The notes beneath the pieces are model-generated. The model saw only the letters and a list, made by a program, of their open reading frames with translations, was not told the DNA's origin and did not search any database. 64,000 nucleotides of DNA from Actinomycetota bacterium. Its GTDB lineage: Bacteria > Actinomycetota > Thermoleophilia > Gaiellales > Gaiellaceae. Position 1 is the first letter of the stretch. Every line of letters begins with the position of its first letter. The translations under genes were made by a program, and so were the position numbers. The stretch covers positions 229,971 to 293,970 of the forward strand of contig PMOB01000019.1 in assembly GCA_003161615.1 (NCBI GenBank), read 5' to 3'. This document shows positions 7,541 to 20,591 of this stretch, one piece after another.

Positions 7541-9016
7541 TCAATTCCCCCACGGTCCGTACCTAAGCTTCGAGGACGGCTGCGTGAGGGAGAAGGGCAG
7601 CGAGTTGCCCGAGCCGGCTGTAGCGGCGCGGATCCAGTCCTTCGCGGACACCTTCTTGAGCTTCAGTTTGCCGAGGAAGATGCCGTAGCGGTTCGCCTTG
7701 ATCCGGCCGACGGTGCGCCATGTCCCCCTAGCGCCGTGGCGTTGCTGAATCGCGATCGTCGCCGTCTTGCTCGTCGCGTCGCGTCCCCAGACGCTGACGC
7801 TGTTCTTCTTGCCGAGGTAGGCGACGAACGGGAAGCGGAACGACGTACGCATCGGCTTCGCCCTCGCATGGGCGAGCGTCGGCGAGTAGAAGTAGAGGCC
7901 GCTCTGGTACGCCGTTCTTCCCGGCTGGTCCTGGAGCATGAACCAGGTGACGAGCGAGACGCCGGAGAGCCACATCTGATGGAAGGCCTCCGCCGTCCAG
8001 CGGGCCTGCAGGTTCAACGGAGCCGCGTTCTTCCGGGGCGGGTTCGTGTCCCAGCTGAACTCCGTCACCCAGAACTTGACCGGGCCGTTCGACACGACCT
8101 GGTGGAGCTTGACCCCGGTCTTGAGAAGAGCGTCCATCGTCGGCAGGTCGCCGAGCGAGACGTTGTCCGTCCCGCGCGCCTTGCCGTACGGACCGTTGAA
8201 GGAGTACGGGTGCGTCGACCAGACGTCGAAGTGGGCCGGCGTGTGACAGGTCTTGTGCGCCTTCTTCTTCTTCGTGGCCTTGGAGAGGCAGAGGAAGCCG
8301 CGCATGTAGGCGAGCGGCGCCATCGTGTGGAACCGCTTGGCGCTGTTGCCGAACGGATCGAGCGCTCCGGCGACCACGATGCTCGAGGGATTCACCGCGT
8401 GCACCGCGGTCGCGAAGGCATTGACCATCGAGCGATACGCACTGGGGCGGACGGGAGAGAGGTCGAGGCTGAGGTTCGGCTCGTTCCAGACCTGGAACAC
8501 GTGCACGACCGGCGCGCCATGGCTGCCGTCGAAGTGCGTGGCGACGGCGGTGGCGAAGTCCGTGAGCTTCGTGAGCTTCGGCGTGCCGCCCCCGGTCCCG
8601 ATCGAGGACGGAACCAGCGCCCACGTCGGCGGTTCGCCGACGTCTACGATCGGCGTCAGGCCCGCGTTCTCGGCCGCCGCGACGCTCTCGTCGAGCGTCG
8701 CCCAGTCGTACCCGAGTGAGTCCGGGTCGGCGCCGACGAAGCCTACCGGCACTGTCACCGGGGCGATCCGGTACCAGCGCGCGATGAGCCGCACGTAGCT
8801 ACCTCCGGCGGACTGGAGCATGCCGAAGGCCCGTGCCTGCTGCGTCCCGCCGAAGAGGAAGGGGTCGAAGATCCCCGTATTCAGCGGCCGGGTCGACGGG
8901 GTCGCGATGATCCGAGCAGGATGGGCACGGGCCGCGGAAGCAGCGGTGGCGCCACACGCGCAGAGAACCGCGGCAGCAAGCAGCACCGAACGTAAAGAAG
9001 AGACCCTCAACCGCAC
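7541..9016 (-). CDS. Secreted clan GH-A glycoside hydrolase, copy 2
   Basis: This 491-residue paralogue of the neighbouring glycosidase shares long blocks such as VFQVWNEPNLSLDLSPV and MWLSGVSLVTW. A signal peptide covers about residues 1-29. Acid/base Glu179 and nucleophile Glu319 are both kept, so both copies look catalytically intact. It differs by a Lys-rich insert (KATKKKKAHK, about 247-256) and a Lys-rich C-terminal domain. The GTG at 9016 is preceded by TAGAGT at 8 bases, which makes this the first gene of the pair. Retention of two intact copies suggests related but different substrates or linkages. Confidence 0.85.
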   Translation of the reverse strand: MRLRVSSLRSVLLAAAVLCACGATAASAARAHPARIIATPSTRPLNTGIFDPFLFGGTQQARAFGMLQSAGGSYVRLIARWYRIAPVTVPVGFVGADPDSLGYDWATLDESVAAAENAGLTPIVDVGEPPTWALVPSSIGTGGGTPKLTKLTDFATAVATHFDGSHGAPVVHVFQVWNEPNLSLDLSPVRPSAYRSMVNAFATAVHAVNPSSIVVAGALDPFGNSAKRFHTMAPLAYMRGFLCLSKATKKKKAHKTCHTPAHFDVWSTHPYSFNGPYGKARGTDNVSLGDLPTMDALLKTGVKLHQVVSNGPVKFWVTEFSWDTNPPRKNAAPLNLQARWTAEAFHQMWLSGVSLVTWFMLQDQPGRTAYQSGLYFYSPTLAHARAKPMRTSFRFPFVAYLGKKNSVSVWGRDATSKTATIAIQQRHGARGTWRTVGRIKANRYGIFLGKLKLKKVSAKDWIRAATAGSGNSLPFSLTQPSSKLRYGPWGN

Positions 9017-9024
9017 CGCGAGCC

Positions 9025-9030
9025 ACTCTA
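9025..9030 (-). promoter_or_regulatory. Predicted -10 box TAGAGT of the glycosidase pair
   Basis: TAGAGT ends 8 bases before the GTG at 9016. It lies in the 108-base divergent gap shared with the plus-strand gene at 9125. Confidence 0.5.
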
Positions 9031-9112
9031 GCCCAGCCCATGGCGAGGGCCTACAACTCTAACAGAAGGCTTACCCCTAGACCCTCGAGTCGGTGGCAAC
9101 GCCGCTCGGAGC

Positions 9113-9118
9113 TATCAT
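9113..9118 (+). promoter_or_regulatory. Predicted -10 box TATCAT of the 9125 operon
   Basis: TATCAT is followed by 6 bases and then the GTG at 9125, the spacing that puts transcript position +1 on the start codon. Confidence 0.55.
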
Positions 9119-9124
9119 CGTCCG

Positions 9125-9765
9125 GTGAGGCCGGGGCTGTGGGCGTGTGCGGGGCTCTTCGTCGTCGTCTTGGGCGCGACTGCCTGCACGTCCGGGCTCC
9201 AGGGGGCGGCCGTCGGCTCGCAGAGCGGCGGCGGCGGCGTGGTCACCGTCTACAGCCCGCTGCCGGGAGTCGCGAGCGGCCCGACCCCGCCGACCCAGTA
9301 CGGCGGAGCGAAGAACCTCCTGTTCAACGGCAGTTTCGAAGAGGGGAACTACCCCTGGCAGCCGTTCACGGGCTCCTCGCTCCTGCTGAGCCACAAGCCA
9401 CGCCGCTTCAACAAGACGGCCCTGCTCGTCAAGCCGACCACATTCAAGCCGTTCGGCGCGCAGGCGGAGGTAATCGCCAGCCCCGGCCGGCGCACGACCT
9501 ACGCGTTGCGAGCCTGGGTGAAAGGGAGCCCAAGCCTGGTGGGCGGCCAGATCACCGCGCAGCTGTACGCGCTCACCGCCGGCCGTCAGCCAGTGCCGTT
9601 CGCGTCGGTCACCCAACGCGTGACAGGACGCTGGCAGCGCCTCTACGCGCACGGCAAGCCGACGCTCGCGCACGCGTCGTACCTCGGCGTCTGGATCTTC
9701 GCCACGAGCTCCATCTCGCTGAACGGCTGGTTCGCGATGGACGGCGTCGACATCACGCAGAATCG

Positions 9766-9769
<4 letters not shown>
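9125..9769 (+). CDS. Exported protein with a carbohydrate-binding-like jelly-roll domain
   Basis: The 214-residue protein has an N-terminal export signal with a possible but weak lipobox before Cys21, then a Gly/Ser-rich linker. From about residue 58 the sequence reads LFNGSFEEGNYPW and ends GWFAMDGVDITQ, the opening and closing pattern of CBM4/9-type beta-sandwich domains. No catalytic motif is visible. It probably binds glycan at the cell surface. The stop overlaps the start of the ligase-like gene by ATGA, so the two are translationally coupled. Assignment to a CBM family is by pattern only. Confidence 0.65.
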
Positions 9770-13361
<3,592 letters not shown>

Positions 13362-13365
<4 letters not shown>

Positions 13366-14078
13366 CCGCGAGGCCTGAGGATCGCGAGGAGGTCGCCATC
13401 GACGCGGGTTACGTCGACCGGGCCGTGGTGGCCGAGGAACTCCTTCAGCTCGGCGTCTGTCCAGAAATGGAGATGGCCTTCCCACACGTCCGCGGAGCCG
13501 TCGGGCACCGTGATCACGACTGCGCCGGACGCCGCACAGAGCCCTACGAGACGCTCGACGGCACCTTCCGGATCCCGCACGTGCTCGAGGACCTCGGTGC
13601 AGAGCACGAGGTCGAACTTCTCCTCGAGACTGACGTCGTAGAGGCTTGCGGTGTAGAACTCGCCGGCAGGGAGACGCTCGCGGGCGCGTCGCACGCCCGC
13701 GCGGGCATGGTCGATGCCGACGATGCGTTCGGGCGTGCTCCGTGAGGCGATCTCGTACAGGAGGTTCCCGGTCCCACACCCGACGTCGATGACCGAGTGC
13801 CGCGCGAACCTGGCCGCCACCAACGCGACCTCGCGGTAGAAGGCGGCTCTCGCGGGGGTCAGGTATTCGTCGAGCAGCCGGTCGTCGCGGTAGACGCGCT
13901 CGTAGGCGCGGCGCGTGTTCTTCCTCGTGAGGTTCGCCGTAGTGCGTGCGCGCCGATTCTTGAAGTCCGTGTAGGCCCGCTCCCAGAGGAGCTGGCGGCG
14001 CTGCAGGAATCTCCGGATCCCCCAGTGCGTGCGCGAGCCGACTCTCAAGACCGAGCCGAGGAACGGGAGCCGAAGCAT
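13362..14078 (-). CDS. Class I SAM-dependent methyltransferase
   Basis: The 238-residue protein has motif I VIDVGCGTGNLLYE at about residue 117, an acidic IVGIDHA motif II and LCTEVLEHV further on, the usual Methyltransf_11/25 pattern. A basic N-terminal extension of about 80 residues precedes the Rossmann fold and may bind the acceptor or membrane. The substrate is unknown; sugar hydroxyl or carboxyl methylation is plausible from context. It is transcribed alone on the minus strand, back to back with the methyltransferase at 14193 across a 114-base gap. Confidence 0.82.
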
Positions 14079-14179
14079 TCGCCGCCGGCGTACCGAGCCG
14101 TGCTGGCCAAGGAGGCGATGGGTGAGGCCCGCCGGGCGCGTCGCGCCACTTTAGCGGGCCGCACCTCCCGGGCCGCGGC

Positions 14180-14185
14180 TACGAT
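14180..14185 (+). promoter_or_regulatory. Predicted -10 box TACGAT of the 14193 operon
   Basis: TACGAT is followed by 7 bases and the GTG at 14193. It supports the GTG over any earlier in-frame start. Confidence 0.5.
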
Positions 14186-14192
14186 CGCCGAC

Positions 14193-14909
14193 GTGACGAC
14201 GCGGCAGTTCCTCGTGCGAGCGACGGCCGCTGCCGGCCACAGGCTGACCAGACTCTCGGCGCGTCTCGATCACAAGCCGCCTGCCGGTGCACCTACTCAG
14301 TCCACCGGGAAGACCCTGGCCGGCGACCGCGAGATCGAGTGGACGTGGACGCTCGCCCATCTCCGGCGCGACCGTGGCCGGGTGCTCGACTTCGGCTCCG
14401 GTAACGGGATGATGGCCCTCGGCGCGGCGTTCGCCGGACACGACGTCGTCGCGGTCGACCTGGAGCCCGAGCAGTATCCATTCCATCCGGACCGGATCGA
14501 ATACGTACAGGGCGACCTCAACGAGTTGGAGCTCGAGCCGCAGTCGTTCGACCAGGTAATCAACTGCTCGACCGTCGAACACGTCGGCCTCGCCGGCCGC
14601 TACGGCTCCCCGGACGACCCGGACGGCGACCTCCGGGCGATGGCGAAGATGGCCCGCCTTCTCAAGCCCGACGGCGACATGGTCCTCACGATCCCGGTCG
14701 GCCGCGATGCAGTCCACCGTCCACTGCATCGCATCTACGGCCCCGAGAGACTGCCGCGGCTGCTCGAGCACTGGCAGGTACGCGAGGAGCAGTACTGGGC
14801 GAAGCCGACGGACGACAGGTTCGAGCCCGTAACGCGCGAGCAGGCCTTGGACGAGGCCGGGGCTCGCTCGTATTACGCGCTCGCCCTGTTCGTCGTCGTC
14901 CCTCGATGA
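14193..14909 (+). CDS. SAM-dependent methyltransferase
   Basis: The 238-residue protein has motif [15 protein letters not shown] near residue 67, an acidic VAVDLEP strand end, [11 protein letters not shown] near 130 and a post-core [15 protein letters not shown]. All are typical of class I methyltransferases. ATGA overlap couples it to a GT2 downstream, so methylation and glycosyl transfer probably act on the same glycan. The sequence upstream of the GTG is open but looks like antisense of the neighbouring gene. The acceptor is unknown. Confidence 0.85.
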   Translation: MTTRQFLVRATAAAGHRLTRLSARLDHKPPAGAPTQSTGKTLAGDREIEWTWTLAHLRRDRGRVLDFGSGNGMMALGAAFAGHDVVAVDLEPEQYPFHPDRIEYVQGDLNELELEPQSFDQVINCSTVEHVGLAGRYGSPDDPDGDLRAMAKMARLLKPDGDMVLTIPVGRDAVHRPLHRIYGPERLPRLLEHWQVREEQYWAKPTDDRFEPVTREQALDEAGARSYYALALFVVVPR

Positions 14910-15736
14910 CCCTCCCGCGGCTGACGGTGATTACGCCGTCGCTGAACCAGGCCCAATACCTCGAACGCACCCTCCGCTCCGTGCTCGACCAGGGGTATCC
15001 GGACCTCGAATACATCGTGATGGACGGGGGCTCGACCGACGGCTCCGCCGACATCCTCCGGCGCTACGACGACCGGCTCAGCCACTGGGTCAGCGAGCCC
15101 GACGAGGGGCAGTCGTGGGCAATCAACCGCGGAATCGAGCGGGCAACCGGTGAGGTGATCGCCTACATCAACAGCGACGACTACTACCTCCCCGGCGCGT
15201 TCGCGGCAGCGCTCCCCTTCTTCGAGGACCGGAGCGTCCGCTGGGTGGCGGGCGCGTGCGAGTACTGGGAGGGCGGGGCTCTCGACCATGTCCTGGTGCC
15301 GACGTGTCCGGCCGGGCGCCGGCCGCACTGGGTCCGCAAGTCGTGGTACATCCCGCAGGCGTCCTCGTTCTGGCGGAGAGACGTGTTCGAGGAGTTCGGC
15401 CTTCTACGCGAGGACCTGAACTACGTCTTCGACACGGAGTTCGGGATGCGCCTCGCTCTCGGAGGCCTTCTCCCTCTCACCTTCGATCGTCACGTCGCCG
15501 TTCGGTACAACCACGATGAGGCGAAGTCCGCGCGCCCCGAGGCTTTCCGGCAGGAATGGGCGACGGTCGCCGAGGCGTTCCGCCGCGAACTGACCACGAG
15601 AGAACGCGCGCGAGACGTTGCCGCCAGACTGCACTACGCCCTGTTCCGCAACTATGTGATCCAGCGAACTCGCAGGCGACTCGGTCTCCTCGATCTGCGC
15701 GAGCGCTGCTTCGGCGGCAGGTTCGCGCGGCGTTGA
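14906..15736 (+). CDS. Glycosyltransferase family 2 (WcaA-like)
   Basis: The 276-residue protein begins [14 protein letters not shown], with [10 protein letters not shown] near 37, [14 protein letters not shown] near 65 and the metal site [11 protein letters not shown] near 90. The C-terminal part contains [12 protein letters not shown], usual in this subgroup. It overlaps the methyltransferase stop by ATGA and lies 42 bases before the ABC exporter permease, so it probably builds the glycan that this exporter moves. No membrane span is seen. Confidence 0.87.
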   Translation: MTLPRLTVITPSLNQAQYLERTLRSVLDQGYPDLEYIVMDGGSTDGSADILRRYDDRLSHWVSEPDEGQSWAINRGIERATGEVIAYINSDDYYLPGAFAAALPFFEDRSVRWVAGACEYWEGGALDHVLVPTCPAGRRPHWVRKSWYIPQASSFWRRDVFEEFGLLREDLNYVFDTEFGMRLALGGLLPLTFDRHVAVRYNHDEAKSARPEAFRQEWATVAEAFRRELTTRERARDVAARLHYALFRNYVIQRTRRRLGLLDLRERCFGGRFARR

Positions 15737-15766
15737 CCCTGCGGTAGAACAAGCCAGGGAGGCGGC

Positions 15767-15772
15767 TATCCT
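15767..15772 (+). promoter_or_regulatory. Predicted -10 box TATCCT of the ABC exporter operon
   Basis: TATCCT is followed by exactly 6 bases and the GTG at 15779. No convincing -35 box is seen at the usual distance. Confidence 0.5.
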
Positions 15773-15778
15773 GGCCGC

Positions 15779-16666
15779 GTGCAGGCCACCAAGCCCCAGG
15801 CGCTCGCCACGCCGCACGAGACCGCGCCCGGTGGCAGCATTCACCGCATCCAGCCGTCGCGCTGGCTCGTCCCCGTCAATTTCCGCGAGCTCTGGCGGCA
15901 GCGTGAGCTCATGCGGTTCTTCGTCCTGCGGGATCTCAAGTCGCGCTACCGGCAGACGTATCTCGGCCCCGTCTGGGGGATTGTGCGACCGCTGCTGACA
16001 ATCGTCGTCTTCGCCGCCATCTTCGGCGGCCTCGCTGGGATCAGCCCGGACAAGAGCTTCCATGGCCCGTATGCGCTCTGGGTCACACCGGGCGTGGTCG
16101 CATTCAGCTATGTCAGCGCCGCCCTCAACGCCACGAGCACCAGCCTCGCCAGCAACACGCACCTGATCACGAAGGTCTACTTCCCTCGGCTTTACGTCCC
16201 GATCTCCACCGCCGTCACCCCGATCTTCGACTTCCTGCTCGGGCTTTTCGTCGTGCTCGGCCTCTTCATCTACTTCCGGCAAGTTCCGAGCTGGCACATC
16301 GTCTTCCTGCCGGCGTTCATGGTGCTCGCCGCGCTCGTCTGCATCGGTTTTGGCATCTGGCTCTCCGCCTTCACGGGCCGCTACCGGGACATGATGTTCG
16401 CCGTCCCGTTCATCTTGCAGATCTGGCAGTACGCGACGCCCGTCATCTACCCGCTGTACCTCGTCCCGCAGCGGTACCACCTCCACCTGCTGGTCGAGCT
16501 GAACCCGTTTACGGCGGTAGTGTCCGGTTTCCGCTGGGCGCTGCTGGGGACCCCGTTCGGGAGCCTATGGATGCTGGCCTCGAGCATGGGGATCGGCGTC
16601 GCCGCAACGTTTTCCGGCCTCTATGTGTTCCGGCGGGCTGAGCGGTTCATGGTCGACACCCTCTGA
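15779..16666 (+). CDS. wzm: Polysaccharide ABC exporter permease (Wzm-like, ABC-2 type)
   Basis: The 295-residue protein has an amphipathic N-terminal segment (LVPVNFRELWRQRELM) and about six membrane helices. The ABC-2 family signature is present, including RDLKSRYRQTYLGPVWGI near residue 52 and the late NPFTAVVSGFRW. Wzm pairs with a Wzt ATPase to move a completed, lipid-linked polysaccharide across the membrane. The ATPase gene follows with a TGATG overlap. This argues for an ABC-dependent assembly branch beside the Wzy-like branch suggested elsewhere in the locus. Length and topology are normal. Confidence 0.92.
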   Translation: MQATKPQALATPHETAPGGSIHRIQPSRWLVPVNFRELWRQRELMRFFVLRDLKSRYRQTYLGPVWGIVRPLLTIVVFAAIFGGLAGISPDKSFHGPYALWVTPGVVAFSYVSAALNATSTSLASNTHLITKVYFPRLYVPISTAVTPIFDFLLGLFVVLGLFIYFRQVPSWHIVFLPAFMVLAALVCIGFGIWLSAFTGRYRDMMFAVPFILQIWQYATPVIYPLYLVPQRYHLHLLVELNPFTAVVSGFRWALLGTPFGSLWMLASSMGIGVAATFSGLYVFRRAERFMVDTL

Positions 16667-17898
16667 TGACCGAGCTCGCGATCGGCGCGCACGGGCTGGG
16701 GAAGCGCTACCGGATGGGCCGGCTCGAGACCGGCTTCCGGCGGGCACGGCGGTTCGCGCGCCGCCAGGAGGGCCCCGGCTACCTCTGGGCGCTTCGGGAT
16801 GTCACGTTCGACGTTCCTGTCGGTTCGGCCGTCGCGATCGTCGGGAGAAACGGGGCGGGCAAGTCGACGCTCCTCAAGATCCTCGCCCAGCTCACGGAGC
16901 CGACGACCGGCTACGTGGACCTGGCAAGCCGCGTAGGCGCGCTCCTCGAGGTCGGAACCGGCTTCAACCCCGAGCTGACGGGACGCGAGAACGTCTATCT
17001 GAACGGGACCCTCCTCGGCATGAAGCGGAAGGAGATCGACCAGCGTCTCGACGAGATCGTCTCCTTCGCCGGCGTCGAGGAGCACCTCGACAAGCCCGTG
17101 AAGTGGTACTCGAGCGGGATGTACATCCGCCTCGGCTTCGCCGTCGCGGCGCACCTCGAGCCGGACATCCTCATCGTCGACGAGGTGCTCGCGGTCGGTG
17201 ACCTCGCCTTCCAGCAGAAGTGCCTCGGCCGGATGGGCGAGGTGGCCGGAAGCGGGCGCACCGTGCTCTTCGTGAGCCACAACCTCGCGGCTGCTTCTGC
17301 GCTGTGCAGCACGGGGATGTACCTGCGCGACGGACAGCTGGTCGCGGAGGGGTCGCTCCGCACCGTGATCGACGAGTACCTCGACGACGTCCAGTCCAAC
17401 GCGCGAATCGACATCCGGGAGCGCGAAGACCGAGAGGGCGACGGTCGCATCCGCTTCACCGACGTCCACGTCGCTCGCGGCTCCGTCCGGACGGGAGACG
17501 GTTGCGAGGTCTCCATGCGCTACAAGGGAACGCCGGGTCCGGGGGTGATCCGCGTCGGCTTCGCCGTCTACGGCGCACTTGTCGAGCCCATCTTCCAGTG
17601 TGTGAACGACGTCTCGGGCGACTTCATCGCCGATGTGGCGCCGGAGGGGATGTTCACGTGCACGATCCCGAGACTTCCGCTGGCTCCCGGCCACTACACG
17701 GTGAGCGTCTACGTCGAGATCGACGGACGGGTGGCCGACTGGGTTCAGCACGCCGCCGTCCTGGAGGTCGTGGAGGGCGACTTCTTCGGTACAGGGCGCC
17801 TCCCAAGCGACAGCCACGGCAGGTTTTACGTCGACCACAGCTGGACGAGCGAGGCGACAGGCGTCGCGCCGCTCCAGCTTCGTGGCAGCGCCAGTTGA
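16666..17898 (+). CDS. wzt: Polysaccharide ABC exporter ATPase with C-terminal domain (Wzt-like)
   Basis: The 410-residue protein has an ATPase domain with Walker A GRNGAGKST at residues 60-68, the divergent signature YSSGMYIRLGFA near 147, Walker B ILIVDEVLAVGD near 168 and the switch His in FVSHN. Residues about 245-405 form a beta-rich Wzt C-terminal domain. In ABC-exported O antigens this domain recognises a modified chain end. Methyltransferase genes directly before and after fit that logic, though the cap here is not known. The start overlaps the permease stop; the stop overlaps the next gene by TTGA. Confidence 0.92.
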   Translation: MTELAIGAHGLGKRYRMGRLETGFRRARRFARRQEGPGYLWALRDVTFDVPVGSAVAIVGRNGAGKSTLLKILAQLTEPTTGYVDLASRVGALLEVGTGFNPELTGRENVYLNGTLLGMKRKEIDQRLDEIVSFAGVEEHLDKPVKWYSSGMYIRLGFAVAAHLEPDILIVDEVLAVGDLAFQQKCLGRMGEVAGSGRTVLFVSHNLAAASALCSTGMYLRDGQLVAEGSLRTVIDEYLDDVQSNARIDIREREDREGDGRIRFTDVHVARGSVRTGDGCEVSMRYKGTPGPGVIRVGFAVYGALVEPIFQCVNDVSGDFIADVAPEGMFTCTIPRLPLAPGHYTVSVYVEIDGRVADWVQHAAVLEVVEGDFFGTGRLPSDSHGRFYVDHSWTSEATGVAPLQLRGSAS

Positions 17899-18848
17899 GC
17901 TCTCGGCTCGCCCCGGGCTGGAGGTTCCGCCCCAGGCTGCGCTCGCTTCCGGGCATCGGCAGGCCCTTCGTCCTGATCTCGGTCGCATACCACCGGCGGC
18001 GGGCCGCGCTGAGCAGCGTCGGCGCCGACCTGCGCAGCACGCAACTGCCGGCCGCGCGCGATGCGACAACAGTTGCCGTGGGAAGGTGGCTCGCGGAGGC
18101 GGGACGGCGGCTGCTGCTTGCCCCGTACCGGCGGGAGCGCGTCGATTTGCCTCCACCGCTGGTGGAGGGGAGCCATCGCTTCGACGTCGTCGCGGACCTC
18201 GTCGACTTCACCGGCCTCCAGCCGGAGCTCGTGCGACTACTTCTCGCCCGACGCGTCGAGAACTTCCGCACGGAGTGGCTGCAGTCCCCGCCGGAGCTTC
18301 GCGCCGACGCCTGGTTCTACCTCTCGGCGCACACCTACCTGTTCGGCAACGCGGTGCACTTCCACGACACGCCGGCCCTCGTCGACGAGATCGCCGGCCA
18401 GCTCCCCGCCTGCGCAAGAGTGCTCGACTTCGGAGGCGGCACGGGAAACCTCTCCCTCGCTCTCGCGGCGCGCGGCTTCGAGGTCGACTATCGCGAGCTG
18501 TCCGCGCTGCAGAAGGACTTCACCCGCTTCCGGCTGCAGCGCTACGGACTGGCAGAGCAGGTTCAGGTCCTCGATAGCTGGGCCCCCTTGGCGCCGGCGC
18601 GATACGCGGCGGTTTGTGCGTTCGACGTCCTCGAGCACCTGCCGGATCTTCGCGCAGCAATCTCGGAGATCGCCTCATCGCTCGCGCCGGGCGGACTGCT
18701 TCTCGAGACCCCGAGCTTCGGAGCCGGACTCGCGAACCCCATGCATCACGAGGATCCGGGACTGGATGGCTTTCTCCGGGAAGAGGGGCTCGAGCTCGGG
18801 AGCCGGTCGCCTAATTTTCGCGTCTGGGCGAAACGCGGCGGCCTGTAG
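17895..18848 (+). CDS. SAM-dependent methyltransferase (TTG start)
   Basis: The 317-residue protein has a long N-terminal helical region, then motif I VLDFGGGTGNLSLALA near residue 177, CAFDVLEHLPDLR near 238 and LAPGGLLLETPSF near 260. The start is placed at the TTG forming a TTGA overlap with the wzt stop; the frame is open far upstream, but that sequence is a shadow of wzt. Coupling to the exporter ATPase suggests it modifies the exported glycan, possibly its terminus. The acceptor is not identifiable. Confidence 0.78.
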   Translation: MSSRLAPGWRFRPRLRSLPGIGRPFVLISVAYHRRRAALSSVGADLRSTQLPAARDATTVAVGRWLAEAGRRLLLAPYRRERVDLPPPLVEGSHRFDVVADLVDFTGLQPELVRLLLARRVENFRTEWLQSPPELRADAWFYLSAHTYLFGNAVHFHDTPALVDEIAGQLPACARVLDFGGGTGNLSLALAARGFEVDYRELSALQKDFTRFRLQRYGLAEQVQVLDSWAPLAPARYAAVCAFDVLEHLPDLRAAISEIASSLAPGGLLLETPSFGAGLANPMHHEDPGLDGFLREEGLELGSRSPNFRVWAKRGGL

Positions 18849-18862
18849 CCTCGGCAGCTGCC

Positions 18863-19912
18863 GTGTTCTCGATCTTCTCGGATCGAAGCTTTCTCGCTTC
18901 ACCGTCGACGCCTCACGCCGTCATCCTCGCCCCGTTCTGGGGAACGAACCCGGAACCGCCCGGCGACCCCGACAACGGGCGCTTCGACCGCTACGCGGAG
19001 GTCGGTGACGCGTTTCTCCGTCTCGCCCCGCTCGAGGAATGCGACGTCGGAGTCTTTCCGCAGAACTGGGAGTCGGCGGGCGAGCAGGCCGCCGAGCTTG
19101 CCGATCGCTTCTCGGCGGTCTGCCGGGACGCCGGTAAGCCCACTGTGGTCTTCCACGGAGCGGACTCGACGGACGCGCTACCGGTCGAGGCCGTCGTCCT
19201 CCGTACGTCGCTGCTCCGCTCGCAGCGCCAACCGAACGAGTTCGCGACACCTGCCTGGAGCGCGGACTTCCTCGAGCGGTACGCGGGCGGCACCGTCCGC
19301 CCGCGCAAGAAGCTCACGCGGCCGGTGGTCGGCTTTTGCGGCAACACGATGGCCGGGGCGCCCGCGAAGCCGTTTGCCCAGACGCTCCGAAGCGGCCTGC
19401 TCCGGCGGCCGCCGAACGCGACGCGCGACCTCCCCGGGGACCACCCACGCACTCTTGCCCTCAGGGCCCTCGGGCGCGACTCACGTCTTCGTTCGAACTT
19501 CACTCTGCGGGGCGAGTTCTGGGGCGGCGCCGCCGGCAACTCGGCCGGCCTCGCTCGCGTGCGCCGCGAGTACGTCCAGAACATGCTCCAGAGCGACTAC
19601 GTGCTCTGCGCGCGTGGGATCGGGAACTTCTCCTACAGGCTCTACGAGACCCTCTCGCTCGGACGGATTCCGATCTTCGTCGACACGGATTGCGTCTTGC
19701 CGCTCGAGTCCGAGATCGACTGGCGCGACTACTGTGTCTGGGTCGCCGCAGACGATCTCGACCGGATCGGCGACCGGGTGATCGAGTTCCACGAATCGCT
19801 CGACGAGTCCGCGTTCGAGGAGCGCCAACGGGCATGTCGCAACCTGTGGGAGACCCGAATCTCGCCGCAGGGATTCTTCGCCTCCTTCCACCGCCACTTC
19901 GAGCCCGCATGA
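18863..19912 (+). CDS. Exostosin-family (GT47-like) glycosyltransferase
   Basis: The 349-residue protein has the exostosin C-terminal signature: YVLCARGIGNFSYRLYETL near residue 248, then GRIPIFVDTDCVLPLE and an ending in NLWE. Bacterial members are a minority in a family best known from heparan and plant cell-wall synthesis. N-terminal features are weak (APFWGTNPE near 25). It lies 14 bases after a methyltransferase and overlaps the FkbM gene by ATGA, inside the ABC exporter operon. It probably adds a sugar, perhaps a uronic acid or galactose. Donor specificity is inference from the family only. Confidence 0.75.
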   Translation: MFSIFSDRSFLASPSTPHAVILAPFWGTNPEPPGDPDNGRFDRYAEVGDAFLRLAPLEECDVGVFPQNWESAGEQAAELADRFSAVCRDAGKPTVVFHGADSTDALPVEAVVLRTSLLRSQRQPNEFATPAWSADFLERYAGGTVRPRKKLTRPVVGFCGNTMAGAPAKPFAQTLRSGLLRRPPNATRDLPGDHPRTLALRALGRDSRLRSNFTLRGEFWGGAAGNSAGLARVRREYVQNMLQSDYVLCARGIGNFSYRLYETLSLGRIPIFVDTDCVLPLESEIDWRDYCVWVAADDLDRIGDRVIEFHESLDESAFEERQRACRNLWETRISPQGFFASFHRHFEPA

Positions 19913-20583
19913 AAGCCAGCCTCCGCCGCCTCCTTCATCTGCCGCGCCGGTCGGGTGCTGCCGAAGACCCGTACGAGCCCGAGCTGACCGCGGCCATCGA
20001 AGGGGTCGTGGAGCCCGGTTGGACCTGTGCCGACGTCGGAGCCCACGTGGGACGGATCACCGAGACGCTCGCGAGACTCGCCGGGAAGCAGGGCCGGGTC
20101 GTCGCTTTCGAGGCCCATCCAGCCAACGCGGAGGAGTCGCGCAGGCGCTTCCGCGGCACCGGCTGGGTGGAGGTCGTTAACGCGGCAGTAGGTGACGGCA
20201 GCTCCGACCGGCTCTCGCTCTACGCCGGTCGGCACGACCACAGCACGGAGTGGAACATCGTCGGTCACGATGTCGACGGCGCCCCGACACGGCGCGTGCT
20301 CGAGGTTCCGGCCGTCTCGCTCGATGCCTGGTTCCCGTCCGGGACGGCGCTTCAGCTCGTCAAGATCGACGTCGAGGGAGCGGAAGGCCTCGTTCTGGCC
20401 GGCATGGGGCGCCTCCTCAGAGAGCAGCGGCCGGTCATCGTGGTCGAGTTCCACGACGAGGAGGGCTGGGCTGCTCGCCGGGAGCTCCTCGAGGCCGGCT
20501 ACGAATTGGTTCATCCCGACGGCTCACCGGTGGATCCGGAGGGACCGCGCGTGTACCACGTGATCGCGCGTCCGCCGAGCTGA
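19909..20583 (+). CDS. FkbM-family methyltransferase
   Basis: The 224-residue protein has motif I CADVGAHVGRITETLA near residue 39, FEAHPAN near 65, VNAAVGD near 88 and the family hallmark VKIDVEGAEGLVLAG near 145, followed by IVVEFHDEE. FkbM enzymes O-methylate sugars or secondary metabolites. The start codon overlaps the exostosin stop. It is the last gene of the exporter operon and converges with the aminotransferase after 8 bases. Together with the methyltransferases at 14193 and 17895 it makes methylated sugars in this glycan likely. Confidence 0.88.
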   Translation: MKASLRRLLHLPRRSGAAEDPYEPELTAAIEGVVEPGWTCADVGAHVGRITETLARLAGKQGRVVAFEAHPANAEESRRRFRGTGWVEVVNAAVGDGSSDRLSLYAGRHDHSTEWNIVGHDVDGAPTRRVLEVPAVSLDAWFPSGTALQLVKIDVEGAEGLVLAGMGRLLREQRPVIVVEFHDEEGWAARRELLEAGYELVHPDGSPVDPEGPRVYHVIARPPS

Positions 20584-20591
20584 GAGACGCT

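Noticed and set aside
15733..15738. TTGACC as the -35 box of the ABC exporter promoter
   Set aside because: The spacing to the TATCCT box is 28 bases, far beyond the usual 16-19, and it overlaps the end of the preceding gene.
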